Positions 53,212-61,977 of a stretch of DNA of 64,000 nucleotides are shown here, one piece after another. How positions within the stretch are numbered: the stretch's first letter is position 1; each line of letters starts with the position of its first letter. Below the pieces are notes generated by a model. It did not search any database, was not told where the DNA came from, and worked only from the letters and a program-made list of their open reading frames with translations. The DNA is from Shewanella sp. MR-4. GTDB lineage: Bacteria > Pseudomonadota > Gammaproteobacteria > Enterobacterales > Shewanellaceae. A program made the translations under genes and the position numbers. The stretch covers positions 2,229,001 through 2,293,000 of the forward strand of contig NC_008321.1 of assembly GCF_000014685.1 (NCBI RefSeq), read 5' to 3'.

Positions 53212-55500
53212 TTAGATTTTGCAGGCGCCGCCAGCACAGCCGTCATCTTCTTTCTCTATGTTGGTAATGTCATCGTGTTGATCCGATGCACCATCGCGAG
53301 TGTTATGGTAGTACAGCGTTTTTACACCTAACTTATAGGCATTGAGTAAGTCTTTCAGCAGAGTCTGCATCGGAACCTTACGGCCTTCGAAACGCGTGGG
53401 ATCATAGTTAGTGTTGGCCGAAATTGCTTGGTCAACGAATTTCTGCATGATACCCACGAGCTGTAAGTAACCTTCGTTGCTTGGCATTTGCCATAGCAGC
53501 TCGTAGTTGTATTTCAGCTCATCAAAATCAGGCACCACTTGCTTTAACTGGCCATCTTTACTGGCTTTGACACTGATCAAACCGCGTGGCGGTTCGATAC
53601 CGTTAGTCGCGTTTGAGATCTGTGATGAAGTTTCAGACGGCATCAGCGCAGACAGGGTCGAGTTACGTAAACCGTGCTGTTTGATGTCTTGGCGCAGTGT
53701 TTCCCAGTCTAAATGCAATGGCTCGCTGCAAATTTTATCTAAATCACGTTTGTAGGTATCGATAGGTAAAATACCTTGGGCGTAAGTGGTCTCATTAAAT
53801 AATGGGCACGCACCTTGCTCTTTTGCCAGATTCATTGACGCCTTGAGCAGATAGAATTGAATCGCTTCAAAGGTCTTGTGAGTCAGGTTGTTCGCGCTAC
53901 CATCGGAGTACTTCATGCCATTCTTCGCTAAGTAGTTAGCGAAGTTGATAACACCAATACCTAAGGTACGACGGTTCATCGATGAAATTTCAGCCGCTTT
54001 GATTGGATAATCTTGGTAATCCAGCAGGTTATCCAGTGCACGTACCGCTAAATCGGCTAATGGCTCAAGCTCGGCTAAGTTTTTGATCGCACCTAAGTTT
54101 AACGCTGACAGTGTACACAGCGCGATTTCACCGTTCGGATCGTCAATGTTGTTCAGTGGCTTGGTCGGCAACGCGATTTCAAGACAAAGGTTAGATTGTC
54201 TGATCGGAGCGACTTTCGAGTCGAACGGACTGTGGGTGTTACAGTGGTCAACGTTTTGGATGTAGATACGGCCTGTTGAAGCACGCTCTTGCATCATTAA
54301 TGAAAACAGTTCGACTGCTTTCAATGTCTTCTTACGAATGCTGCTGTCTTGCTCATATTGCAGGTACAGACGTTCGAATTCGTCTTGATCTTCGAAGAAG
54401 GCATCGTAAAGACCTGGCACGTCCGATGGACTGAACAGGCTGATGTTTTCGCCTTTGATCAGACGTTGATACATCAGCTTGTTGAGCTGCACGCCGTAGT
54501 CTAAGTGGCGAATACGGTTATCTTCAACACCGCGGTTGTTTTTCAGTACCAGCAGCGATTCTACTTCTAAGTGCCAAATGGGGTAGAAGAGGGTCGCTGC
54601 ACCACCACGAACGCCGCCTTGCGAGCAAGACTTCACCGCCGTTTGGAAATACTTGTAGAAAGGTAAGCAACCAGTGTGGAAGGCTTCGCCGCCGCGGATT
54701 GGGCTACCTAATGCACGGATACGACCGGCGTTGATACCGATACCCGCGCGTTGGCTGACATACTTCACGATAGAAGAGGCGGTCGCGTTGATAGAATCTA
54801 AGCTGTCGCCACACTCAATCAGAACACATGAACTGAATTGACGCGTTGGCGTACGTACACCCGCCATGATTGGCGTGGGCAGAGAAATCTTAAAGGTCGA
54901 TACCGCGTCGTAAAAATCTTTAACGTATTGTAGGCGCGTTTCTTTTGGATAACGGGCAAACAAGCAGGCCGCCACCAGAATATAGAGGAACTGGGCGCTC
55001 TCATAGATCTCGTGGGTGACACGGTTTTGTACCAGATACTTACCTTCGAGCTGTTTTACCGCCGCGTAGGAGAAGTTCATATCGCGCCAATGGTCGATAT
55101 AGGTATCCATGATATCGAGTTCTTCGCGGGTGTAATCCTGCAGAATATGCATATCATACTTGCCAAGCTCGACCAGTTTAGTCACATGGTCGTATAACTT
55201 TGGCGGCTCGAACTGACCAAAGGCCTTCTTACGTAAATGGAATACGGCTAAGCGCGCAGCCAGAAACTGATAATCCGGTGATTCTGGGGAAATTAAATCC
55301 GCCGCAGATTTGATGATCGTTTCGTGGATAGCTTCGGTTGGGATCCCGTCGAAAAACTGTAAATGCGTGCGAAGTTCAACTTCAGAAACAGAAACGTTTT
55401 TTAATCCCTTGGCTGCCCAAGTAATTACGCGGTGTATTTTGTCGAGATCGATTGTCTCACGTGCACCACAGCGTTTTGTGACTGTCATATTGCTATTCAT
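53212..55500 (-). CDS. nrdA: ribonucleotide reductase class Ia alpha subunit
   Basis: Reduces ribonucleoside diphosphates. 762 residues from the ATG at 55500 (E. coli 761). N-terminal ATP-cone (VTKRCGARETIDLDKIHR), active-site cysteines in SSCVLIECGD and NLCLEIALP, C-terminal redox pair CAGGACKI. An ATG 23 codons upstream gives an N-terminal tail without homology. First gene of nrdA-nrdB-yfaE; two NrdR-type boxes lie ~150-200 bases upstream. Confidence 0.98.
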   Translation of the reverse strand: MNSNMTVTKRCGARETIDLDKIHRVITWAAKGLKNVSVSEVELRTHLQFFDGIPTEAIHETIIKSAADLISPESPDYQFLAARLAVFHLRKKAFGQFEPPKLYDHVTKLVELGKYDMHILQDYTREELDIMDTYIDHWRDMNFSYAAVKQLEGKYLVQNRVTHEIYESAQFLYILVAACLFARYPKETRLQYVKDFYDAVSTFKISLPTPIMAGVRTPTRQFSSCVLIECGDSLDSINATASSIVKYVSQRAGIGINAGRIRALGSPIRGGEAFHTGCLPFYKYFQTAVKSCSQGGVRGGAATLFYPIWHLEVESLLVLKNNRGVEDNRIRHLDYGVQLNKLMYQRLIKGENISLFSPSDVPGLYDAFFEDQDEFERLYLQYEQDSSIRKKTLKAVELFSLMMQERASTGRIYIQNVDHCNTHSPFDSKVAPIRQSNLCLEIALPTKPLNNIDDPNGEIALCTLSALNLGAIKNLAELEPLADLAVRALDNLLDYQDYPIKAAEISSMNRRTLGIGVINFANYLAKNGMKYSDGSANNLTHKTFEAIQFYLLKASMNLAKEQGACPLFNETTYAQGILPIDTYKRDLDKICSEPLHLDWETLRQDIKQHGLRNSTLSALMPSETSSQISNATNGIEPPRGLISVKASKDGQLKQVVPDFDELKYNYELLWQMPSNEGYLQLVGIMQKFVDQAISANTNYDPTRFEGRKVPMQTLLKDLLNAYKLGVKTLYYHNTRDGASDQHDDITNIEKEDDGCAGGACKI

Positions 55501-55655
55501 TGAAGAGAGGCCTTGGTTCTGATATCTGTTCAGGTGAACTAAGTCACCGTACGTTTCCTTGTAAAACAATCAACCTGAAAACCCTTAATACTGCTGACTA
55601 TGCAGGAGATAGTCGATTTAACGGGGAACTTCTAGTGTGTCTGATTGCTACCTAT

Positions 55656-55671
55656 ACACAAGATATGGTGT
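55656..55671. promoter_or_regulatory. NrdR-type box 1
   Basis: ACACAAGATATGGTGT is close to the palindromic NrdR consensus ACACWATATATWGTGT. It is paired with box 2, 31 bases away start to start, the spacing used by NrdR (three helical turns). Confidence 0.75.
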
Positions 55672-55686
55672 TTTAAATAATCTGAG

Positions 55687-55702
55687 ATACAAGATAGTGA
55701 GG
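55687..55702. promoter_or_regulatory. NrdR-type box 2 (degenerate)
   Basis: ATACAAGATAGTGAGG agrees with box 1 at 11 of 16 positions and lies exactly 31 bases from its start. Weaker alone; credible because of the spacing. Confidence 0.55.
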
Positions 55703-55987
55703 TTTGACGCTATTTGCAAGTCTCAATTCAGGGGGTATCTTGTGGATATCTTGAGGATAATGAAAAGCGTTAGTGATGACTAACCCTGAAGCTCAAATTG
55801 AGATTAGCGTGCGACATTGATGACGTTTTTTTGCGCAAATTTCACTGTGTGATCGATCGCTAAAATAAGCAGCGATCGCGATCGCAAGGATTGACCCTTA
55901 GCCTAAATTGCATTACCAGCGAAGGGCGCATTTTTTCGCCGTTAATGGGATTCGGTTGGGCCGTTAACCTTGGTCAATCCGTTACTG

Positions 55988-56662
55988 CTATTTGGCCAAT
56001 GCTTGGCTTAAGGCCGAATGCAAACTCGATGGCGAGTTAAACTGCGCATAGGCAGGCCATGCATCGGGCGTATCGGCTTCACTCAAATATCCCCACAAGG
56101 CCACACCGCCGAGCATGCCCGCCGCTTGAGCCGCGAGTAAATCCCGCTCCGCATCCCCTAGATAGAGGATTTGCTGTGGATGGCACTGCAGCTGCTGCGC
56201 GCCCAATAGCATAGGTGCGGTATGGGGCTTAGGGAAACGAGTCGAATCGCCACTGATCATCACTGGCATACGCGAGCTGAGCTTCAGCTTATGCAATAGA
56301 GGGCGAGTAAAGCGGGCGGGTTTATTGGTGATCACTCCAAACGGCACGCGGCATAACTCGAGCCAATCGAGCAGGGGAGCGATACCATCAAACAACTGGC
56401 AATGGTCGCCATTGATCCTTTGATAGTGGGCGAGGAGTCCTTGCTGTACTTGAGTGCGCAGTGCGTCATCAGCGCCGGGAATCGCCGCATCGACTAAGGC
56501 AAAGCTGCCATGGGAGGCGGCGCTACGCATGTCAGCTAAAGGTTTTGCCGCGATACCGACATCAGACAAACTGAGGTTAAGGGCCTGAACCAGATCCGGC
56601 GCGGTATCGGCAAGGGTACCGTCAAGGTCGAATAAGACCCCTTTAACCTCAGCTAAGCTCAT
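55988..56662 (-). CDS. gph: phosphoglycolate phosphatase
   Basis: HAD-superfamily phosphatase that removes phosphate from 2-phosphoglycolate formed during DNA repair and other oxidative damage. 224 residues. HAD motif I is LFDLDGTLADTAPD (Asp12 nucleophile), motif II VITNKPARF, motif III KPHTAPMLL, motif IV YLGDAERDLLAAQAAGM. It starts one base after the ubiG stop, so ubiG-gph form an operon. Confidence 0.92.
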   Translation of the reverse strand: MSLAEVKGVLFDLDGTLADTAPDLVQALNLSLSDVGIAAKPLADMRSAASHGSFALVDAAIPGADDALRTQVQQGLLAHYQRINGDHCQLFDGIAPLLDWLELCRVPFGVITNKPARFTRPLLHKLKLSSRMPVMISGDSTRFPKPHTAPMLLGAQQLQCHPQQILYLGDAERDLLAAQAAGMLGGVALWGYLSEADTPDAWPAYAQFNSPSSLHSALSQALAK

Positions 56663-56663
56663 C

Positions 56664-57374
56664 TTAATCTACCTTTTGCGTCGCAATCATATAGTTAACA
56701 TCGACCTTTGGGGTGTACTTAAAGATCCCCGTCAGTGGGTTATAGGTGATCCCAAGTGCATCTTTGCAGAGAAGATCGGTGTTATCGACTAAGGCCATGA
56801 GTTCCGATGGCTTGATGAACTTATTATGGTCATGGGTGCCAATTGGCAGCATCTTTAATAGGTACTCGGCGCCGATAATGGTCTCGACAAAAGACTTAAT
56901 ATTACGGTTGATGGTTGAGAAAAACACAAAACCGCCGGGTTTAACCATATCGCAGCAGGCTTGAATGACCGATTGCGGATCTGGCACATGCTCGAGCATC
57001 TCCATACAAGTCACCACATCGTAGTATTCGCGGTGATCTTCTCGATGGGCCTCGGCAGTGTTTTTGACATAGTTGATGCTCACGCCAGTTTCCAATGCAT
57101 GTAAACGCGCGACTTCTAATGGTTCTTCACCCATATCGAGGCCGTCAACGACCGCGCCGATGCGCGCCATGCTTTCGGATAAAATGCCGCCGCCGCAGCC
57201 GACGTCTAGCACTTTCTTACCAAAAATCCCGCCTGCCGTTTGATCGATATAGTTAAGGCGCAGGGGATTTAATAGATGCAGCGGCTTAAACTCGCCGTTA
57301 AGATCCCACCAGGTTTCGGCCATACGTTCAAACTTTGCGATTTCCTGCGGGTCTACGTTGGTACTCTGTTGCAT
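56664..57374 (-). CDS. ubiG: ubiquinone biosynthesis O-methyltransferase UbiG
   Basis: Performs both O-methylations in ubiquinone synthesis. 236 residues; FERMAETWWDLNGEFKPLH is the conserved start of the core, and LDVGCGGGILSESMAR the SAM motif I, with EMLEHVPDP. Chosen ATG 57374 has AGGT eight bases upstream; longer readings to 57488 lack homology. It is divergent from gyrA. Confidence 0.97.
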   Translation of the reverse strand: MQQSTNVDPQEIAKFERMAETWWDLNGEFKPLHLLNPLRLNYIDQTAGGIFGKKVLDVGCGGGILSESMARIGAVVDGLDMGEEPLEVARLHALETGVSINYVKNTAEAHREDHREYYDVVTCMEMLEHVPDPQSVIQACCDMVKPGGFVFFSTINRNIKSFVETIIGAEYLLKMLPIGTHDHNKFIKPSELMALVDNTDLLCKDALGITYNPLTGIFKYTPKVDVNYMIATQKVD

Positions 57375-57627
57375 GCTATTACCTATAGCGGCTGTCATTG
57401 TGCGGCCATTATAACGACAATGGGGGATAAACACAGTATTGGCTGATTCTAAGTCTTTGTGGTTGAGTGAAATTTCAACAATTATCATTAATTCTTCGAC
57501 ACTTTGTGATGCAGAGCGGTTTTTCTGCTCAGAGATTAATCAAGTGTTGGCCTCAATTTAACCGTTAACGACGGATTTTATTGAGTTTAATAGGCCAAAT
57601 TGACAGTGTTTTCATCTATTAAGCCAC

Positions 57628-57683
57628 ATCCTTCGCAATTCACGAAGGATAGGTCTGGCGACATTAAATAACTGTGTTAGAAT
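57628..57683 (+). promoter_or_regulatory. gyrA promoter region with inverted repeat
   Basis: A perfect 8-bp dyad ATCCTTCG/CGAAGGAT (57628-57650) is followed by a weak -35-like CTGGCG (57655-57660) and, after 17 bases, a -10 box TAGAAT (57678-57683). The predicted start lies about 70 bases before the gyrA ATG. The rest of the 385-base ubiG-gyrA divergent space shows nothing else recognisable. Confidence 0.45.
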
Positions 57684-57759
57684 GCCAAATCACGTTTTTG
57701 GGCCGCTCAATGATACGGATTATGCGTTGTCGGCTAATTTTCAGGGGAACGAGCAGTTT

Positions 57760-60522
57760 ATGACTGATCTGGCATCATCTATTTCGCCAATTAATATCGA
57801 AGACGAACTAAAGAATTCGTACCTTGATTACGCCATGAGCGTCATCGTGGGACGTGCATTACCAGACGTGCGTGATGGCCTCAAGCCTGTGCATCGCCGC
57901 GTGCTGTTTGCCATGAGTGAATTGAAGAACGATTGGAACAAGCCGTACAAAAAGTCTGCCCGTGTGGTTGGTGACGTGATCGGTAAATATCACCCCCATG
58001 GTGATTCAGCGGTTTACGATACAATCGTACGTATGGCTCAGCCTTTCTCTCTGCGTTACACCTTAGTCGATGGTCAAGGAAACTTCGGTTCGGTTGACGG
58101 TGACTCCGCAGCGGCAATGCGTTATACCGAAATCCGTATGGATAAGTTAGCGCACCAGCTCCTCGCCGATCTTGAAAAAGAAACCGTTGACTATGTGCCA
58201 AACTACGACGGCACTGAACAAATTCCTGCGGTATTACCGACACGCGTACCTAACCTGTTGATCAACGGTTCATCGGGTATTGCGGTAGGTATGGCGACTA
58301 ACATTCCGCCCCATAACTTAACCGAAGTCGTTAAGGGCTGTTTAGCGCTGATCGCCGATCCTGCGCTGTCTATTGAACAGCTGATGGAACATATTCCAGG
58401 CCCGGACTTCCCAACGGCTGCGATTATCAATGGCCGTAAGGGCATTATCGATGCCTATAAAACAGGCCGCGGCCGTGCTGTCATGCGCGCGCTGGCTGAA
58501 GTCGAAACTGAAGACAACGGCCGTGAACGTATTATCGTCACCGAAATCCCTTATCAGGTGAACAAGGCGAAACTCATCGAGAAAATCGCTGAGTTAGTCA
58601 AAGATAAGAAGATTGAAGGCATCAGCGGTCTGCGCGACGAGTCTGACAAAGACGGTATGCGCATCGTTATCGAAATCAAACGCGGTGAAGTGGGTGAAGT
58701 TGTCCTGAACAATCTCTATGCCCAGACACAGATGCAATGTTCTTTTGGTATCAACATGGTGGCATTGACCAATGGTCAGCCTAAGTTGTTCAACTTAAAA
58801 GAAATGCTCGAGTGCTTTATCCTGCACCGCCGTGAAGTGGTGACTCGTCGTACCGTATTCGAACTGCGTAAAGCGCGAGAACGCGCCCATATTCTTGAGG
58901 CATTAGCGGTTGCGCTGGCCAACATCGACCCGATTATTGCGCTGATCAAAGCTTCGCCAACGCCAGCAGACGCTAAAGTCAAACTGGTTGAGCAGGGCTG
59001 GGCACTTGGCCATGTACAGGGCATGCTTGAAAAAGCGGGTGACGATGCGGCGCGTCCTGAATGGTTAGAGCCAGAATTCGGTATCCGTGATGGCTTATAT
59101 TACCTGACTGAGCAACAGGCTCAGGCGATTCTAGAGCTGCGTTTACACCGTTTAACTGGTCTTGAGCACGATAAGATCATCGCCGAATACGAAGAACTGC
59201 TCGAGTTCATCGCGGGTCTGCTGTTTATTCTGCGCAGCCCTGAGCGTTTGATGGAAGTGATCAAAGAAGAGCTAGAAGAAATTCTTGCTGAATACGGTGA
59301 TGCTCGCCGCACTGTCATCAACGCCAATGAAATTGATATGAGTCTTGAAGACTTAATCAACGAAGAAGACGTGGTTGTGACCCTGTCACACTTAGGTTAC
59401 GCCAAGTACCAACCGCTGAGCGATTATCAAGCCCAGCGCCGTGGTGGTAAGGGTAAAGCCGCAACTAAGGTGAAAGACGAAGATTTCGTTGAAAAACTGC
59501 TGGTTGCCAACACTCACGATACCATTTTGTGCTTCTCAGATTTCGGTAAGATGTACTGGCTTAAGGTCTATCAATTACCGCTGGCGAGCCGTACTTCCCG
59601 TGGTCGTCCGATTGTTAACTTACTGCCGCTGTCCGATGGTGAACGCATTACTGCGATTCTACCAGTGCGTGAATACGCAGAAGATAAGTACATTATCATG
59701 GCGACCTCTAACGGTACCGTGAAGAAAACTGCGCTGACAGCTTATAGCAACCCACGTGCTAACGGCATTATCGCCGTGAACCTGAAAGACGGTGACCAAC
59801 TGATCGGTGTCGATATCACCAACGGTGATGATGAGATCATGTTGTTCTCGAACGAAGGTAAAGTGGTTCGCTTTAAAGAAGGCGAAGAAGTGTCCGTACT
59901 CGATGAAAACGGCAACCCAGTGCTGGATGAAGAAGGTAACCCACAAATCAACTTCAAGGGCGTGCGTCCAATGGGTCGCGGCGCGACCGGTGTTCGCGGT
60001 ATCAAGCTTGAAGAAGGTCAAAAAGTGGTGTCTCTCATCGTACCTAAGGGCGATGGCGCTATCTTAACCGTGACCGAAAACGGCTATGGTAAACGTACTG
60101 AACTGTCTGAATACCCATCTAAGAGCCGCGCGACTAAAGGTGTGGTATCGATCAAGGTGAGTGAGCGTAACGGTGCGGTTGTTGGCGCGGTACAAGTTGG
60201 CGGTAATGACGAAATCATGCTGATCAGCGATAAAGGTACCTTAGTCCGTACGCCTGCGAACGGTGTGTCAATCATCGGCCGTAACACCCAAGGTGTGACC
60301 ATTATCCGTACGGCTAGTGATGAGAAAGTGGTTGGTCTGCAACGTATCGATGAGATCCAAGGCGACGAAGATGAAGTCGAGCTGGATGAAAACGGTATGC
60401 CAATCGTCCCAGTTGTCGCTGAAGGTAACTCTGTTCATGAAGAGCCTTTAGAAGAGGAACTGGAAGAAGAATTAGACGAAGACGAAGACGAAGAGCTTGA
60501 CGACGAGCAAGACGAAGACTAA
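57760..60522 (+). CDS. gyrA: DNA gyrase subunit A
   Basis: Breaks and rejoins DNA for supercoiling. 920 residues from the ATG at 57760 (TDLASSISPINIEDELK matches E. coli). Ser83 and Asp87 in HPHGDSAVYDT are the quinolone-sensitive residues; the catalytic Tyr lies in AMRYTEIR. The GyrA box QRRGGKG is present. Compared with E. coli there is a ~25-residue insertion in the C-terminal beta-pinwheel (LDENGNPVLDEEGNPQ), and a long acidic tail (EEELEEELDEDEDEELDDEQ). The frame continues upstream to an ATG at 57682 that overlaps the likely -10 box. Confidence 0.98.
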   Translation: MTDLASSISPINIEDELKNSYLDYAMSVIVGRALPDVRDGLKPVHRRVLFAMSELKNDWNKPYKKSARVVGDVIGKYHPHGDSAVYDTIVRMAQPFSLRYTLVDGQGNFGSVDGDSAAAMRYTEIRMDKLAHQLLADLEKETVDYVPNYDGTEQIPAVLPTRVPNLLINGSSGIAVGMATNIPPHNLTEVVKGCLALIADPALSIEQLMEHIPGPDFPTAAIINGRKGIIDAYKTGRGRAVMRALAEVETEDNGRERIIVTEIPYQVNKAKLIEKIAELVKDKKIEGISGLRDESDKDGMRIVIEIKRGEVGEVVLNNLYAQTQMQCSFGINMVALTNGQPKLFNLKEMLECFILHRREVVTRRTVFELRKARERAHILEALAVALANIDPIIALIKASPTPADAKVKLVEQGWALGHVQGMLEKAGDDAARPEWLEPEFGIRDGLYYLTEQQAQAILELRLHRLTGLEHDKIIAEYEELLEFIAGLLFILRSPERLMEVIKEELEEILAEYGDARRTVINANEIDMSLEDLINEEDVVVTLSHLGYAKYQPLSDYQAQRRGGKGKAATKVKDEDFVEKLLVANTHDTILCFSDFGKMYWLKVYQLPLASRTSRGRPIVNLLPLSDGERITAILPVREYAEDKYIIMATSNGTVKKTALTAYSNPRANGIIAVNLKDGDQLIGVDITNGDDEIMLFSNEGKVVRFKEGEEVSVLDENGNPVLDEEGNPQINFKGVRPMGRGATGVRGIKLEEGQKVVSLIVPKGDGAILTVTENGYGKRTELSEYPSKSRATKGVVSIKVSERNGAVVGAVQVGGNDEIMLISDKGTLVRTPANGVSIIGRNTQGVTIIRTASDEKVVGLQRIDEIQGDEDEVELDENGMPIVPVVAEGNSVHEEPLEEELEEELDEDEDEELDDEQDED

Positions 60523-60538
60523 TTCGAGAGTATGAAAA

Positions 60539-60568
60539 CGAGCGTCCAATTGGACGCTCGTTTTTTTC
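60539..60568 (+). terminator. terminator after gyrA
   Basis: ACGAGCGTCC, loop AATT, GGACGCTCGT, then seven T; 17 bases past the gyrA stop. Confidence 0.93.
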
Positions 60569-60627
60569 ATGGCAACGTTTTATTTTATGAATTCTAATAT
60601 CATGGTTTGTAAATAAGGAGAGTGGCA

Positions 60628-61719
60628 GTGAGCGCGATTTATAATTTCTGTGCAGGTCCTGCGATGTTACCCGCAGCGGTAATGAAAAAAGCACAACAGG
60701 AATTACTCGATTGGAATGGGCTAGGTGTCTCCGTGATGGAAGTCAGCCACAGAGGTAAGGAATTTATCGCGCTGACCAAGCAAGCTGAGGCGGATTTACG
60801 CGAGCTGATGCACATTCCACAGAACTATCATGTGCTGTTTATGCACGGCGGTGGTCGCGGTCAGTTCTCTGCCGTTGTGAATAATTTTTTAGGCAACCAA
60901 GGCCGAGCCCTGTATTTAGTCAGTGGTCAATGGTCTTCTGCAGCGTTAGCCGAAGCACAAAAGCTGGCGGGCGACACGCAAATTGATAGCCTTAACATTG
61001 TTGAAAAACATAATGGACTCAATGCAGTAGTGTTGCCTGATCTGCATAAGATTGATGCCGATTACCGTTATGTGCACTATTGCCCAAATGAGACAGTTGA
61101 TGGTATCGAAATTTTTGATGAGTTAGACAGTCCATGGCCAATTGTCGCGGACTTATCATCTACCATCATGTCTCGCGAAATCGATGTCAGTCGTTACGGC
61201 TTAATCTATGCTGGCGCACAGAAGAACATTGGTCCTTCGGGCTTATCAATTGTGATCGTGCGTGATGATATGTTGAAACTGCCGAGTTTAACCCAATCAT
61301 CCATCATGGATTACCGTTTAGCGGTGGAGCATGACTCTATGTTCAATACGCCGCCAACCTTTGCTTGGTACTTAGCGGCTGAAGTGTTTGCCTGGCTCAA
61401 ATCCTTAGGTGGTGTGGCCAGTATCGCGAAAATCAATCAGCAAAAAGCGCAAATGCTGTATGCCTGTATCGATGCCAATCCTTTCTATAAAAATGGTGTC
61501 GTCGCGGCAAACCGCTCACAAATGAACGTGACTTTCCAACTGGCGGATGAATCCCTTGATGGCGCCTTCTTAAAAGAGGCCGAAGCGGCGGGCCTAGTGG
61601 CCTTAAAAGGGCACCGAATCGTTGGTGGCATGCGTGCCAGCCTTTACAATGCTATGCCACTTGAAGGCGTAGCTGCGCTGGTGAGCTTTATGAACGAATT
61701 TGCGGCAAAGCATAGCTAG
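60628..61719 (+). CDS. serC: phosphoserine aminotransferase
   Basis: PLP enzyme converting 3-phosphohydroxypyruvate to phosphoserine, and the related step of pyridoxal phosphate synthesis. 363 residues from a GTG start at 60628, chosen because AAGGAG lies seven bases upstream; a GTG two codons earlier would be one base from that site. Motifs: FCAGPAMLP, MHGGGRGQFSAV, and PLP-binding Lys199 in AGAQKNIGPSG. Closed downstream by a strong hairpin. Confidence 0.97.
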   Translation: MSAIYNFCAGPAMLPAAVMKKAQQELLDWNGLGVSVMEVSHRGKEFIALTKQAEADLRELMHIPQNYHVLFMHGGGRGQFSAVVNNFLGNQGRALYLVSGQWSSAALAEAQKLAGDTQIDSLNIVEKHNGLNAVVLPDLHKIDADYRYVHYCPNETVDGIEIFDELDSPWPIVADLSSTIMSREIDVSRYGLIYAGAQKNIGPSGLSIVIVRDDMLKLPSLTQSSIMDYRLAVEHDSMFNTPPTFAWYLAAEVFAWLKSLGGVASIAKINQQKAQMLYACIDANPFYKNGVVAANRSQMNVTFQLADESLDGAFLKEAEAAGLVALKGHRIVGGMRASLYNAMPLEGVAALVSFMNEFAAKHS

Positions 61720-61803
61720 GCCAAGCCATGAAGTTTACCTAACTTGCTTAACTCGCTAATTGATACGTGTCGTTTAAAGTCAGTTTTAACAGCGTAAAGT
61801 GAG

Positions 61804-61835
61804 AAAAAAACGAATGCCTAGGCATTCGTTTTTTA
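61804..61835. terminator. bidirectional terminator hairpin after serC
   Basis: AAAAAACGAATGCC mirrored by GGCATTCGTTTTTT with a two-base centre; A-run on one side and T-run on the other allow action on serC (plus) and possibly the converging aminotransferase (minus, 140 bases away). Confidence 0.8.
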
Positions 61836-61977
61836 TTGGTTGCATAAAGCTAAATGCTTATTTAAAGCAGACTCTTATGTGAAAGCGGCATTTATGTCAA
61901 AGCTGGCACTAAGTAAGAGCTGAAGTGTAAGGCGAGGGGACTTAGGCCGAATTAGGCGCTTTATCCCAACAGTCTTG

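Larger units (their letters stand above)
55501..55987. other. nrdA control region / gph 3' side
   Basis: Nearly 490 bases without a gene. It holds the paired NrdR-type boxes (55656-55702), a nine-base near-match to a DnaA box (TGTGGATAT, 55741-55749), and a cluster of four GATC sites in about 35 bases (55851-55883). The lower-coordinate side is upstream of nrdA; the higher side is the 3' end of gph. Confidence 0.6.
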
